Source: Viola odorata (lineage: Eukaryota; Streptophyta; Magnoliopsida; Malpighiales; Violaceae). Taken from it: a DNA stretch of 64,000 nucleotides. The stretch is from NCBI GenBank assembly GCA_963691705.1, contig OY829537.1, positions 70,081,352 to 70,145,351 on the forward strand, written 5' to 3'. This document shows, in pieces, positions 1 through 11,577 of the stretch. The notes beneath the pieces were generated by a model, which was given only the letters and a program-made list of their open reading frames with translations, was not told where the DNA came from and did no database searches. Within the stretch, counting starts at the first letter, position 1, and the number at the start of each line of letters is the position of its first letter. The position numbers were made by a program, and so were the translations under genes.

Positions 1-2
1 AG

Positions 3-1928
3 AGCAACTGTTTTGATGCCGACATTGTTCTTTATAATGTCTGTATTGATTGCTTTGGCAAGGTGGGAAAGGTGGATATGGCTTGGAAATTCTTCCATGA
101 GATAAAAACGCATGGTTTACTGCCTGATGACGTCACTTATACTACCATGATTGGTGTGCTCTGCAAAGCTAATAGACTGGATGAAGCAATTGAAATATTT
201 GAGCATATGGAGCAAAACAGAAAAGTCCCATGCATTTATGCTTATAACACCATGATAATGGGTTATGGATCAGCTGGAAAGTTTGATGAAGCATACAGCT
301 TACTTGAGAGGCAAAGGGCAAAAGGGTGCATCCCAAGTGTAATTGCTTATAACTGCATTCTCACATGCCTTGGGAAGAAGGGGCAATCAGATGAAGCATT
401 GAGAATATTTGAGGAGATGAAGAAAGATGCTGCACCAAATCTTCCAACTTACAATATTCTGATAGACATACTTTGCAGGGCAGGAAATGTTGAGGCTGCC
501 TTCAGGGTTCAGGATGCCATGTCAGAAGCTGGCTTGTTTCCTGATGTCACGACTGTGAATATAATGGTTGATAGACTGTGTAAAGCTCAAAAACTTGATG
601 AAGCTTGTGCTATATTTGAGGGAATGGATCATAAAGTTTGCACCCCAGATGAGATTACATTTTGCTCACTTATAGATGGTTTGGGCAAACAAGGTAGAGT
701 GGATGATGCTTACAGGCTTTACGAACGGATGTTAGACTCTGATCGCACTCCAAATGCTATTGTTTACACATCCCTCATTAGAAACTTCTTCAAGAGTGGC
801 AGGAAGGAGGATGGCCACAAGGTGTACAAGGAAATGATCCACAGGGGATGCTCTCCTGACCTCTTGCTCCTCAATACATACATGGACTGTGTTTTCAAAG
901 CTGGTGAAACTGAGAAAGGCAGGGCTTTGTTTAAGGAAATAAAGTCTCAGGGATTTCTTCCTGATGTGAGAAGCTATTCAATCCTAATTCATGGCCTTGT
1001 GAAAGCTGGTTTTGCACGTGAAACAAATGAGTTCTTCCATGCAATGAAGGAGCAAGGCTGCGTCTTGGACACCCGTGCTTACAACACTGTTATTGATGGT
1101 TTCTGCAAATCAGGAAAGGTGAATAGAGCTTATCAGCTACTTGAAGAAATGAAGACAATGGGTCACCATCCGACTGTCGTCACCTATGGATCTGTGATAG
1201 ATGGACTATCTAAAATTGATAGGCTTGATGAAGCATACATGCTTTTTGAGGAAGCAAAGTCAAATGGTGTAGAGTTAAATGTTGTTGTCTACAGTAGCTT
1301 GATAGATGGGTTTGGAAAAGTGGGTAGAGTTGACGAGGCATATTTGATCATGGAAGAATTGATGCAGAGAGGTTTAACTCCTAATGCATACACATGGAAT
1401 TGTTTACTAGATGCATTGGTGAAATCAGAAGAAATTAATGAAGCCATTGTCTGCTTTCAATCAATGAAAGACTTGAAATGTACTCCCAATCACATAACTT
1501 ATAGCATACTCATAAATGGTCTATGTAGCGTTAGAAAATTTAACAAGGCTTTTGTATATTGGCAAGAGATGCAGAAGAAAGGTTTGGCACCCAATACGAT
1601 AACCTACACTACCATGATCTCAGGACTTGCAAAGGCTGGGAACATTGCTGAGGCTAATGGGCTTTTTGAGAGATTTAAGTCCAAAGGGGGTGTCCCTGAT
1701 TCTATTTGTTATAATGCTTTGATGGAAGGATTAAGTTTAGCAAATAGAGCAATGGATGCATATAGACTTTTCGAGAACGCTCGGTTTAAAGGGTGCAGTA
1801 TAAATACCAAAACATGTGTCGTGCTTTTAGATGCATTGCATAAGGCTGAATGTCTTGAGCAGGCAGCAGTTGTGGGGGCTGTTTTGAGGGAAACTGCGAA
1901 ATCTCAACATATTGCAAGATCCTGGTAA
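3..1928 (+). CDS. P-class pentatricopeptide repeat protein, C-terminal 641 residues (5' end outside window)
   Basis: The frame is open from the first bases of the window to the TAA at 1926-1928, so the start lies to the left. A GTG at 63 is not a start, because homologous repeat sequence continues upstream of it. The protein is a run of about 18 tandem 35-residue PPR motifs, with recurring cores such as TYTTMIGVLCKANRLDEA and VTYGSVIDGLSKIDRLDEA, and no E, DYW or SMR domain. It ends in ...ETAKSQHIARSW. From memory it resembles Arabidopsis AT3G06920 along its whole visible length; that protein has about 870 residues, so roughly the first quarter is missing. P-class PPR proteins bind organellar RNA in a base-specific way and act in stability, splicing or translation. 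The RNA target and the organelle cannot be read here because the transit peptide is outside. The frame is intact, with no introns. Confidence 0.95.
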   Translation, partial: SNCFDADIVLYNVCIDCFGKVGKVDMAWKFFHEIKTHGLLPDDVTYTTMIGVLCKANRLDEAIEIFEHMEQNRKVPCIYAYNTMIMGYGSAGKFDEAYSLLERQRAKGCIPSVIAYNCILTCLGKKGQSDEALRIFEEMKKDAAPNLPTYNILIDILCRAGNVEAAFRVQDAMSEAGLFPDVTTVNIMVDRLCKAQKLDEACAIFEGMDHKVCTPDEITFCSLIDGLGKQGRVDDAYRLYERMLDSDRTPNAIVYTSLIRNFFKSGRKEDGHKVYKEMIHRGCSPDLLLLNTYMDCVFKAGETEKGRALFKEIKSQGFLPDVRSYSILIHGLVKAGFARETNEFFHAMKEQGCVLDTRAYNTVIDGFCKSGKVNRAYQLLEEMKTMGHHPTVVTYGSVIDGLSKIDRLDEAYMLFEEAKSNGVELNVVVYSSLIDGFGKVGRVDEAYLIMEELMQRGLTPNAYTWNCLLDALVKSEEINEAIVCFQSMKDLKCTPNHITYSILINGLCSVRKFNKAFVYWQEMQKKGLAPNTITYTTMISGLAKAGNIAEANGLFERFKSKGGVPDSICYNALMEGLSLANRAMDAYRLFENARFKGCSINTKTCVVLLDALHKAECLEQAAVVGAVLRETAKSQHIARSW

Positions 1929-3960
1929 AATCAAATGATTTTTGTTTATCATGGACGGGGCAATTGTTGTGGTAAAGGCTGCAATTCGTTTACACCAAAA
2001 TGTTCTTTGATCTCCCCAACATGCAATTGTGGGATAGACTGTAGTTCTATACATTCTTTACTCTCTCGCCTTATGGTTCTGTAGAGTGTAGCTGCTCCAG
2101 CACAGGTACATACTGAATTCTGGTATTAGTTTCTTGCATGAAATGTCTTTGGAAACCAAGGATTTTTTCAATTAGATTTTTTATTGTTATCCGTGATCCT
2201 ACTGTATTTCCCTAGTCTTGCAAAGTTAATAAACTGCAGGTTTATAGGATTAGGAATGAAAAGGGGTTGTGTTGCCACATTTGATATATATATGCTAGAG
2301 TAGTTTTGATGTTATCCTTACTGTTATGTATCCATTATAAAGAATGAGAACCAGTCAGAATGCCTTACAGGATGTTAAGACATGGTTTTTTTTTACCCAC
2401 AGATGCATCTAGTTGAAAGTTGCCCAATTTTTTATTGGAGGAATTACACTACCTTCTTTCTCTCCTCCAGCTCTATTGTATTTGCATTGACTCCATTTAT
2501 TTGTGCAAGTACCTGATTCTGATAGCCACATCACATCGTCAGTTTTCCTGTGCTGTACGTTTGGTGATAGAAATTGTGCAACTGAAAAGAGGCTGAGTTC
2601 TGGGGCAACTTACTTTTCATTGCTTCAAGTTCTGATCATTTTATACATGCTTAACAGGACATTCTCCAGTAAGTTCTAAGAGCTGCACTAAGCTTGTACA
2701 GTCGGTGAATTTAGTTGATACGGACAAGTGAGATTTGCTTCCTATGTGCATGACATGAACCTTATTTGATAAAGGAGTGGTACACGCTCCTCTCAAGTTT
2801 AAGTTGTGTCATGGCTTCTTTAGTTGTGCATATGTATGCTACTTTCCTACCATCCCTGAACTGGCAAAGTTGTTTAGATTTATGGTCCTTTGGAATTGAT
2901 TGTTAGGCAATGTTGGTTCATCCTACAAACAATAGGGGTAATGGGAGGCTTGCAGAAGCATTATGGAACTTCAGAATTTGCATGTGGTAAATTTGCTAGT
3001 TTATTCAACAGGCTAAAGCTTTGTTTTTTCTTTTCCTTTCTTTTGACAAGTTTTACTTTTCTGCACAAACATTCTTCCTCCTTTTTTAGTTATGCTATAT
3101 TGGTCTATTTTTTGTAGGTTATACTTGATCACCATAACCGAAAACCTATAGGGACTAAGGAGGGAAAATGTTTTGAATGGAGAACATAATTTCTTTGCTG
3201 TGGGTTTTTACCCGTTCAAGGGGCTGAGATCCAATTGGAGATTCAAGGCATTAGCTTGTGAAAGGTGGTGATTTTCTCGTCTGGGTGCATGCCAAGAAAT
3301 CAAAATCTCAAGCTACATTGCCAGGTTTGTGGTTTGTTTTTCCTTAAATATATCCGATTTCCTGATCATTTAAACTTGGAATTTCGCATGATGCATACTA
3401 TTGTGGCTACAAGTGCTGTTCCTTTTACTCCACATCTTGTTTTGAAGTATTGCAAAGATTTCCATCAAGCCAAAGATAGCGATGGATGGGTTGAGTATAT
3501 AGGGGCACGCTTTCGACAAACTTTTTGTTTTTTAAACCATTGAATTCCTACTTTCCTTGTTGATTTCAACTTGTTTGTATAACAAGTTTAGATGTTTTTA
3601 GAGCTTTAAATTGTTATACAGCCTTCTTAGTCCTTTAATTGATCAATGCACCATGCAGTGGGTTTTTGTACAGATTTTGCTATTTGTAAAAGTTAATGCA
3701 TGCATGCACGTGTAAACCATAAGAACAAGCTAGCAAATCGAGATTTTCATACTTCAGTGAATAATTACATTTCTCAACTACTACCTTTTATCCTGCATTC
3801 ATATCTATACAAATTGCTATATCAAAAACAAAAAATTCAAAAAAATTGCTACATCAGTAAACGTTTTTGTACAGATAAATCGAAGAATGTCAAAACTTTG
3901 ACTACATATTTCAGATTCGATCAATTGCATCTTTTGTTGTTTAGTACTCCTCTGCATATC
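1929..3960. other. 3' flank of the PPR gene, no further gene recognised
   Basis: This is T-rich plant noncoding sequence. The first few hundred bases are probably 3' UTR. Several short open frames occur (for example around 2890-3117 and 3265-3543), but none has a recognisable domain or biased composition. I see no repeat family in it. Confidence 0.5.
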
Positions 3961-4760
3961 CTATCTCTGCAACAACAACCGTAATGTCATTCTATTTGCC
4001 CCCTGATCGCTGAAACCCAGCCAACTTTGATGCCTTTGTAAAGGGAGATTCATATTTCTCATCTATGGAATTAAAATATGCAGTTGATGCAATTTTCCAT
4101 GCCGCTGTTCCGGAAATAACATTCTTCCTTCTGCTTTCTGCAGAATATTCTCAAATCTCCGATACGAACATGCTGTCCAGCAACCCGTCAGTTCCTGCCA
4201 CAACAAGATCCCCAGCCTCCACATCAACTTCACCCTCATTAACCAAACTCAAAACATCCCTATCATCCCTATCATCCCTATTCTGCAGCTGATTAGGATG
4301 ATTGAAACTTTTTTGCCGTTGTTCTGATTGGAACACGCACCTCGTGCTATCCCGGAAAACCATGAATCCGCTATCACCGACATACTTTTTCCCGATCAAA
4401 GTGATGACACAAGCAGTAGATGACCCTTTTTCAGTGGTTCTAAAGTGGTGCTGCGAGCAACACTTGTTTAGGATTGACATAATATTTTGGTTGATTCTTG
4501 AATGCAAAGGCAGAATTCTCCACTAGCTTCCGAGCATAATTCCCGGAATGGATCCCTTTCAATGCACATCCACCAACACCATCACAGACAATGATGGTCT
4601 GTCTCCTCTTGGCTTCGATTTGTTCTGTTTTGGAAGGTTTTGAGAAGCTCCTACTACCATCTGCAGCTTCTGGACGATCATGATTTTGAAGAAAATCAAA
4701 ACTTGCTCCTGCGTAGAGAATCAAAATTTGGAAAGAATGGAAAGGATCGGCGTTTGTTGT
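3961..4760 (-). pseudogene. Type-2C protein phosphatase (PP2C, plant PBCP/PP2C55/PP2C80-like) pseudogene
   Basis: On the minus strand, two frames together cover most of a PP2C catalytic domain. The first carries IIVCDGVGGCALKGIHSGNYARKLVENS (key DGVGG metal-binding motif, 4760-4440). The second carries KGSSTACVITL, GDSGFMVFRD and VAGTDGLLDSMFVSEI (about 4450-4151). Past a TGA at 4151-4153 the same frame continues with SPFTKASKLAGFQRSGGK, a TAG at 3992-3994, then NDITVVVAEI and a terminal stop at 3961-3963, which is the canonical PP2C C-terminus. The lesions are therefore one frameshift near 4450 and two in-frame stops. The GEDA segment with the first metal-binding residues is not seen. No introns are evident across the domain, which fits either a processed copy or a decayed single-exon gene. 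An intact member would be a Mg/Mn-dependent Ser/Thr phosphatase. Confidence 0.85.
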
Positions 4761-4763
4761 TTA

Positions 4764-5310
4764 GGGTCTGTACTTATTATAGGATGGCAGCGGGTAATCC
4801 TGTTTGAAATTGGATTTCTTACATGCGCAAGACTAATAAGTTTTCCGGTTTTGGTTAGGATTGTGTCCTCCTTAACCGACATCCAACAGCAACCTTTTAT
4901 TTTTTGCGTCAACAGTATAAAGGCGTGTTGAAATAACCAAACATAAAATAATTCATTTTATGCATCTTAATATTTGACACATGCAAGGGCTTATGTGATT
5001 ATATTTTCGTTAATTAGTTGCAGCTAATTAACCAAACTATTTACTTACTATATTTCTCAATGCGACACCGCATAGAGTAGCCTTCCCTGCATTGTCTTTC
5101 CCCCTCAAAACAAGCATTATAATTTGAAAATATCCAGGAGAAAGTCTTTTATTCTGAATAAAATAAAAGTAAACTTAAGAATTAGTAATTACCTACCGGA
5201 ACCCAAGATTCATCATGATTCTGATGGTGTCTTGTGGCTAATTCTCCTTTCAAAACAAATTCATGCACAATTTAACTTTAATTTAATCTCCTAAATCTGG
5301 CAATAAATAG
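4764..5310. other. Spacer, nothing recognised
   Basis: AT-rich sequence between the PP2C pseudogene and the MITE. A 63-codon minus-strand frame at 4721-4912 overlaps the pseudogene's upstream end but has no recognisable PP2C N-terminal sequence. Confidence 0.4.
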
Positions 5311-5312
5311 TA

Positions 5313-5545
5313 CTCCCTCCACAATCTTTTAATTGACGCCCGTACTGTAGATACGCATATCGAAAAAGCCGAATGACGCACTATTTGACCCCAAAAAATC
5401 TCATACTTTTTTTCGAACGTACGAAAATCTTTAACGTATATCCGAGAAAAAATTCGAAATTTTTTGAGGTCAAATAGTACATCATTCGATCTTCTCGATA
5501 TGCATATCTACAGTGCGAATGTCAGTTAATAAAAATTAGAGGGAG
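5313..5545. mobile_element. Stowaway-like MITE (Tc1/mariner superfamily), 233 bp
   Basis: The element starts CTCCCTCC and ends AGAGGGAG, and each end is flanked by the dinucleotide TA (5311-5312 and 5546-5547), as in Stowaway/Tc1-mariner target duplications. Both arms extend about 90 bp as an imperfect inverted repeat. For instance, GTAGATACGCATATCGA on the left pairs with TCGATATGCATATCTAC on the right, and TATTTGACC pairs with GGTCAAATA. It has no coding capacity and would need a transposase supplied in trans. Confidence 0.9.
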
Positions 5546-5547
5546 TA

Positions 5548-6842
5548 CTTTTTAGTTATAAATAATTAAATACCATCCGTGGTAAGGCACAAGAATGGAA
5601 GAATGCAACAGGTGTCCCACCAAATTGTTTAGCCTCGTACTACTGGAAAAGCTACGAATGTACACGGACTTTATTTATCTTTGGAAATCTATTTATGACA
5701 AGACAAGAAAACTACATTAATGAAAGGTGAACAACATGATGTGAAAACCCAGAAAGTACAAAGAAGGACGTTGAGGTCTCAATATGGCTGGTACGTATAG
5801 ACTAATGTTTATAGAATCATTCATTCATTCAATTGAAAAGTCCCTGGTTTTGTAAGAAAAACCTGCATATATTCTCAAAGTAATTAAGAAACAAACTTAT
5901 TAAACATAAATCCTTAGATTACATTACCCGTGATATCATTAAAATATTAAGGAGATTGAAAAAAACTTCAATAATCTACTTTAGAAACACAGATGACAAA
6001 AAAAAAAAATTTGTCAAGCCAAAATCTACAAAAGGAAAAACAGCACTGAAAGAAACCCTTTTATGCAATGCACATCTTCAAGTAGTTAAATAAAGCTCAT
6101 ATGACAGTATTTTCATTGATGATGAGAAAACTAGGCCAATAAATTCGGGAAAACAAAAGCATTTTAACAACGATAATTAAGGTCACCCATTAGAAGTGTA
6201 AAATCATGATATACAGTGGTGTGCCAACAGAATCACATAGTATTTTCCTCAACTTCTGCAGATTATGTTCCCTAACTTTTTACACATGTTCCTGAAGATC
6301 TACTCATCTCACACCATTAACAACAAGCAAGTTAGTGCATAAGGTTCCATATAATCATAGTTGCAATATACATACGAATCCAAGAAGTCCTATTCAACCA
6401 AAATGCCCTTCTGCCCATGCTCATGGTTTTTCACTGTCATCAACAGAATTTCAGATTCCAAAATATAAACACTTGTGTCAATTTGTGTGATTTGCACCAC
6501 AAGCATGATATGAGTTTCAAACCCTACACGAACAGGATTTTTATACAGAGTGTTTCTTTTATAACTAGGAAACTCTTAAGATAACAGATCAAATATAGTT
6601 TCCTGCACAAAATTAAATTTCTTACTGTTAAGAACTCAAAAACATTATCCCACCGTGACAAATAACGCTAAACAGGAAAATGAAATGCATGGCCACGACT
6701 ACCATTATAGACGGCCTTGATTGTAAGAGCCCGATCCTATAGAAAAATCAATTACCTAACATACACAACCAAGCACACTTGACAGGTATATATATACATC
6801 ATCTCTATGGGGAAAAAAATGATCCAAGTAAAAAGTACTCAC
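5548..6842. other. Sequence downstream of the eL30 exons; expected last exon not found
   Basis: AT-rich noncoding sequence. A plant eL30 gene should have one more exon here, encoding about 35 residues (DLGTACGKYFRV...). I read both strands down to the PP2C pseudogene and found nothing that matches. There is no other recognisable gene. Confidence 0.5.
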
Positions 6843-7279
6843 TTCCATTATAGTGGTGAATCCCAATTTTGCCCAACATGGCATAGTACTCGATTTCAGA
6901 CTTGCGCAGAGGTGGGCAATTGTTGCCGATAATTACCAATTTGGCTACAAAACACCAACAAAAACTAACTCATAAGAATAAGAAAAAAAACAGAATTCGA
7001 TGGCAATAAAGGTAAAAGCTCACCGCATACCTTTAGAGGAGCGTAGACCACGGAGAACCGTCCTGAAACCAAGGCTGTACTTCCCACTCTTCATCACCAA
7101 TGCCAACCTGTTGTTTATGCTCTCATGGGTCTTCTTCTGCAATTATATATTTTTACATACACAACAAAACCCAAATCATAAAACAATCCGTATGACTATC
7201 TTATAACAAAAATATGAGAACAAAATATATACAACAAAGTGTAGAGAGAAATTGTTACCGTTTTCTTGACAGGTACCAT
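6843..7279 (-). CDS. RPL30: Cytosolic 60S ribosomal protein eL30 (RPL30), three visible exons, last exon missing
   Basis: Exon 1 is 7259-7279 (ATG at 7279; MVPVKKT), exon 2 is 7031-7136 ([20 protein letters not shown]...), and exon 3 is 6843-6944 ([20 protein letters not shown]...). The exons are joined by GT-AG introns 7137-7258 and 6945-7030. Phases fit: 21 nt, then 106 nt ending one base into a codon, then 102 nt. The 76 residues encoded match plant eL30 from its first residue. The family has about 112 residues, and the C-terminal exon is not recognisable before 3961. Exon 3 opens with a putative splice GTGAGTACT at 6842 that would lead to it. eL30 is a component of the large ribosomal subunit that contacts rRNA at a kink-turn. 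Substitutions are mild (for example MLGKIG where most plants have MLAKIG or MLAKVG). It could be a truncated paralogue, or a gene whose last exon is distant. Confidence 0.9.
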
Positions 7280-7478
7280 TGCTGCAACTCAAAATTCTGG
7301 CACGCAAAAGTACGGAGAGTAGAAGAGAAAAGGACCTTAGAATCTAAAATTTGTAAGTAAATGCGAATGAAGAAAATGTATCAAAACAATACCTTTGCTT
7401 GTCGGTTTTTTGTGTTAGATTCGGGAGCTAAGAGCCTTGGAGTTACAAGCGGGTGCAAGATGCGAAACAGTGATGGGT

Positions 7479-7487
7479 TTAGGGTTT
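7479..7487 (-). promoter_or_regulatory. Telo-box (AAACCCTAA) upstream of eL30
   Basis: AAACCCTAA reads on the minus strand about 200 bp upstream of the eL30 start codon. Telo-boxes are a well-known element of plant ribosomal-protein and translation-factor promoters and 5' UTRs. A possible 5' UTR donor (AAGCAAAG then GTATTG) lies at about 7391-7400, but I could not fix its acceptor. Confidence 0.7.
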
Positions 7488-7499
7488 TAGACCAAGGAA

Positions 7500-9099
7500 A
7501 TGGAGTGGGCTACTCATTCTTTTTTTTCTGATGCTCGTAGGAAGCGCGACAAAATCCTCCCTCGTAAATCCACTCTTTTTTTTATTATTTAATTTGGCTT
7601 CCACTCTTTTTTAAAAATAAATAACTAATAAAAATATAGATTAAAAATCATAAATTTACAAAATTAAGAATAATACTTCATTGTGTGGATAACTATATAG
7701 TAATATATTTTGCAATTAAAATTGATCAAATTTATTATTTGGAGTGGAGATGATATATTGAATTTAGAAAAAAAAATAAAGTTACATAGTATAATGTTTA
7801 TTCTCTATAAAGGATTACATATTAGTTAGCTTAAATCACATATACCTTGAATCTTGTACCCTAAATTCCATACCCTAACCTCCTACCCTAATTGGACTAC
7901 GTTGTTTTTAGGTTGTTAGAATGTACTTGGTGTTAAAGTTGTAAAATTTGAGAATTTACCTCGATATAAAAAATGAGAAAGTACGTAAAATTAGAATATA
8001 AAATCATAAAATTTTATAAATTATAATATTGTATTAATTTTAACTTCTTTTTTTAAATCTTCCTACATTTTTTTACAAATTATTAATTTCATCAATTTAT
8101 TACAGACTTCCACAAAACAATTTAATTTATAAGCAACTTAAAATAAAAACTGATATCACATAATTCAAAATTTAAACACAACAACTATGATACATAGTTG
8201 AAATAATATAAAATTTAAACGTAGAAATAATTAGTTTAAATGTCTGAAGCAACAAACAAAAATCAATCCTGGTTTACCGATTCTATCAATTTCACAAGTT
8301 TCAACGTGATTTAATCACAATTTGTCAAAAAAAAAGAGTTTTGTTCAAATCAGGCTCATTTTGATAAGATAATATCACGTAAGTGTTGGATCGAGAATTT
8401 GACAACAAAAAAAAAATCATTAATTAGCTAGTCGAAAGAGGTGTCATTATATTTTATAACTGTGATATTTTTTAAATATATATATTAATCATTATAAAAT
8501 TTTGAAAAATTACTCGACCATGTCATTAATTAACAAAAACTTTATGAATCTTAGAGGGTAGGCTCCTACTATGAAAAATGAGCCAATTCGGTCGTGAATC
8601 GTTTGAGACTTAACTTGAAAAAAGTTCATTGAAACTCGTTTGATAAGACTCGTGAGTCAAGTTCAACCGTATTTATAAGGCTCTTCAATTTCAAAAATCA
8701 AACTTGAACTTAAGTAAATTCGACTCCTTAGACTCATGAGTTAACTCATTAAAGGTTGTTAGTAAGTTTGTGTTTATTAGTTATCATGATTCAACCTCAT
8801 GAATCACCTCCTAAATTGTCACAATTAGAATTGAATAATTATATTATATGAAACTTTAGTTTAAAAAAAAATAGTCAACTAACTTTTTTATATAAATTTA
8901 ATTGTGATTTTTAAGTTTCCCTTAAAAATCACAACTAGTTTTACTAACTTTTTATTTTGAGTTTTAGAAAAGAACAAGTTATAACAACCAAACATAAAAT
9001 AATTATTTTTAATTGTATTAGACTATGGTCAATAAATAAAACAAATGAAGTTGTAGATTTGACCAAAATAACAATTTAGTTGTGTTTTCTTTGATAAAT
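7500..9099. other. AT-rich intergenic DNA, no gene
   Basis: Very AT-rich sequence with short homopolymer runs. Around 8560-8780 there are repeated phrases such as GACTCGTGAGTCAAGTTC and GACTCATGAGTTAACTC, which look like an old decayed repeat. No coding potential is seen on either strand. Confidence 0.6.
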
Positions 9100-9104
9100 A
9101 TTTG

Positions 9105-9590
9105 TGATAACAATAGAGGCAATTTCAGGGGTATTTCCGTCCCTACCTCAACGTTAAGACCGGAACACTGTAGCTCCTATCGGGCGTCTGCCGCCAAGGT
9201 TGCCGCCCCCTATCCAGCAAGGAACCCTGGGATGGTCGACATCAACGGAGGGGAGGTCTCATGCGTCATTAACCCACACGCACGGCGTTATCCCATCCCA
9301 GGTCAGCCATGACGTCACTCTAGGCGTTATCCTTTCTAGATAACGCCTACCTCATAGAGGTAACGCCCTCCTCGGCGCCTATAAATACCCCCTAATTCAA
9401 GTTGAGAGGTAAGCCTATGATTGCTACTCGAACCTTTGCCATTTTGGAATAGCCTTACTAACTTAAGCATCGAAGTGTCTATGCCGGAGCCCCCTCTCCG
9501 GCGCTTTGCAGGTGTACCCGACGACGATTACAGTAACTCCGAGCGGCCATAATCCTCACCCCCGATTCTCCAGAAGTCCGAATCTTATCA
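9105..9590 (+). mobile_element. Solo LTR of a Retand/Tat-like Ty3/Gypsy element, with ATTTG target duplication
   Basis: Starts TGATAACAAT, ends GAATCTTATCA, and is flanked by the 5-bp direct repeat ATTTG (9100-9104 and 9591-9595). The body matches the complete LTR at 14184-14764: shared phrases include GGGATGGTCGACATCA, GGCGTTATCCCATCCCAGG, CCTATAAATACC (a TATA-like promoter box), GGTAAGCCTA and ACTTAAGCATCG. No internal domain follows, and the PBS that follows the other copy is absent. It is therefore the product of LTR-LTR recombination. Confidence 0.9.
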
Positions 9591-9595
9591 ATTTG

Positions 9596-9845
9596 ACACA
9601 AATATAACGACTTATTATCTATATGTATAAAAAAAAAGAGTTTTTGAACAATAGTGTTACTGTTGAAAATGGTCTCTTGACAAATTAGTTGACGCCAACT
9701 GGTTCTTTTCTTCTTCTTTTTCCTTATTTTATTCTTTTCTCAACACAGTAACCCAACACTATATATTCATGAAATCATCACCATTACCCACCACCGTAAC
9801 CATCACTGCAATCCCCAATGTCCCCGCCGAAACCACCACCATTTT
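9596..9845. other. Short unique stretch between solo LTR and Copia LTR
   Basis: Noncoding sequence with pyrimidine-rich tracts. This is the flank into which the Copia element inserted. I see no gene. Confidence 0.4.
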
Positions 9846-9846
9846 A

Positions 9847-10882
9847 TTGGGGTTAATTCAATCTAACAGTCAATATAACAATTTTATCCCAATGGATTAA
9901 TAACACCTAGCTATTAAACGAATCAAACGCAATCAAGAAATAAACACCGAAAATTTTAATTTGTAAAACCTCATTAAGTAAAATACCATGGATCAAACCA
10001 GTAACAATCCACTATATGATGATCAAACCCCTATCTCAACTATAGGCATTATTCGATATACACCACTATCACTAATACTAACAATCAACTAGTTCAATCA
10101 ATCGAATCCGAGAAGAATAAGAGACTGTGTATTTAGAAAAGTACCATGAACTACAACCTAGGGAACGGTCAACACCATTCACCTCGAAGAACTCAAAGTA
10201 AGGAACAACTTTCTACAATCTCGTCAAGATAAACCCACAACCACAAATCAACGTCTAATGGAGGCTTGAACTAGTTGAATTCGACTCCGACTTCAGGATC
10301 ATACAACCAAGTTTGCAGCTTTTTAATTTTGTAGACAGCCTAATTAATTATTTTTTATCTCCTGCCTACAATCACACCACACATGCATTTGATAGAGAAG
10401 CGAATCACGATGGAAAGAGTAATCACTACAAGCTAGTGAAGGATTGACGAAAGTTCACCCATGCTCCATTGACACCTCTCTAAGGTTTTGAGGATCAAAA
10501 GTAGCTTGCGAAGGCTTATGCCGAGTATGAAATCACGAGGAAAGGAAAAGAAAAAGAGAGTAGAGAGATGAGTGTCGAAAAGAATGAGAGAATAAGAGAG
10601 AAAAATACATACATACATATGTATATGTATATGTATATACATTTACATACATATATGTATGTACATACATATGTATGTACATACATATACATATATATAT
10701 ATATATATGTTTATATATATATATGACATGTCATAGATTTAAAACCCAACTCAATATCAACGCGGTTTACAACAACTAACTTTCCATCTTTTTTTTCTTT
10801 TTTCTTCTTTTTTCTTTTCTTTTCTTTTTATCAACTAAAATAAATAACTACTACTTGTGGGCCCAAATGAGCGGGATCCACA
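9847..10882 (-). repeat. 3' LTR of a Ty1/Copia element
   Basis: On the minus strand the LTR begins TGTGGATCCCGC at 10882, directly after a purine-rich tract GAGTGTGAGGAGGAGATTTAT that acts as the polypurine tract. It ends ...GAATTAACCCCAAT near 9847. The same terminal sequence recurs at 12310, next to the primer-binding site. Inside lie a TATG/TA microsatellite and pyrimidine runs. The exact terminal dinucleotides are uncertain by a few bases because the canonical CA is not present. Confidence 0.75.
10604..10733. repeat. TATG / TA microsatellite
   Basis: Alternating ACATACATATGTATATG and TATATATATA units inside the Copia 3' LTR. The tract is strongly self-complementary. Confidence 0.9.
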
Positions 10883-11531
10883 ATAAATCTCCTCCTCACA
10901 CTCATTTGGGGCAATCGCCGATCTTCATACAATCTGAGTAGAAGTCGAGTTTGTTGTCTCGCCGGTCAACACCACAAAGCTAACTCTTCTTCTAGATAAC
11001 TTTATTTGTCCATCACAATCATTCAATCTCTTATAGGTACCTTATACCTCACTCTTGATTGTAGCCTTAATCAACCGGTAAACATTATTAGAAGCAAGCC
11101 CCCCTTCATGATTACAGTTGCTCCTTTGCTTACCCTTATCCATTTATCTATCGTTGAGTATCCATACCCACGAGAATCCAATCTTCCAATAGAGATTAAA
11201 TTTCTCTTTAACTTTGCCACATACTGCTGAGAGTTCTTATCTTCCCATCTTGCATCTTAATCTTCACATCACCAATACCTTCAACCTCAAACTTTTTGTT
11301 ATTGGCTAGTGTGACAATTTATCATTACAAGTACCGAATGTACTAAACAGTTCCTTGTTAGCACAAATATGAAAAGAACATACAAAATCTAAAATCTAGG
11401 AATCTCTTACCAAATCCTCACTTTTTGCATCATCGGAAATTTAGTATCATTATCCTGAATAGTTACAACATCATCAACCTTATTCTTTCCTTTACTCCTC
11501 TAGAGTTCTTCTAAACCAATCATCATGTTCT

Positions 11532-11577
11532 GGCAATATGCTCTTATGTGACCCTTATGTTGGCAAAGTAACACATT
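11532..11577 (-). other. Decayed CCHC zinc knuckle of the Copia gag
   Basis: The minus strand encodes LLCQHKGHIRAYCQ. This keeps the last three ligands (C, H, C with CX4HX4C spacing) of the CX2CX4HX4C nucleocapsid knuckle, while the first Cys position is lost. It lies downstream of the gag frame, separated by stops. Confidence 0.7.

Noticed and set aside
63..65. GTG as the start of the PPR protein
   Set aside because: The same frame is open to the window edge and encodes PPR sequence upstream (DIVLYNVCIDCFGKVG), so the start is outside.
7000..7206. Plus-strand 68-codon frame over the eL30 exons
   Set aside because: Antisense shadow of eL30 exon 2 and the first intron.
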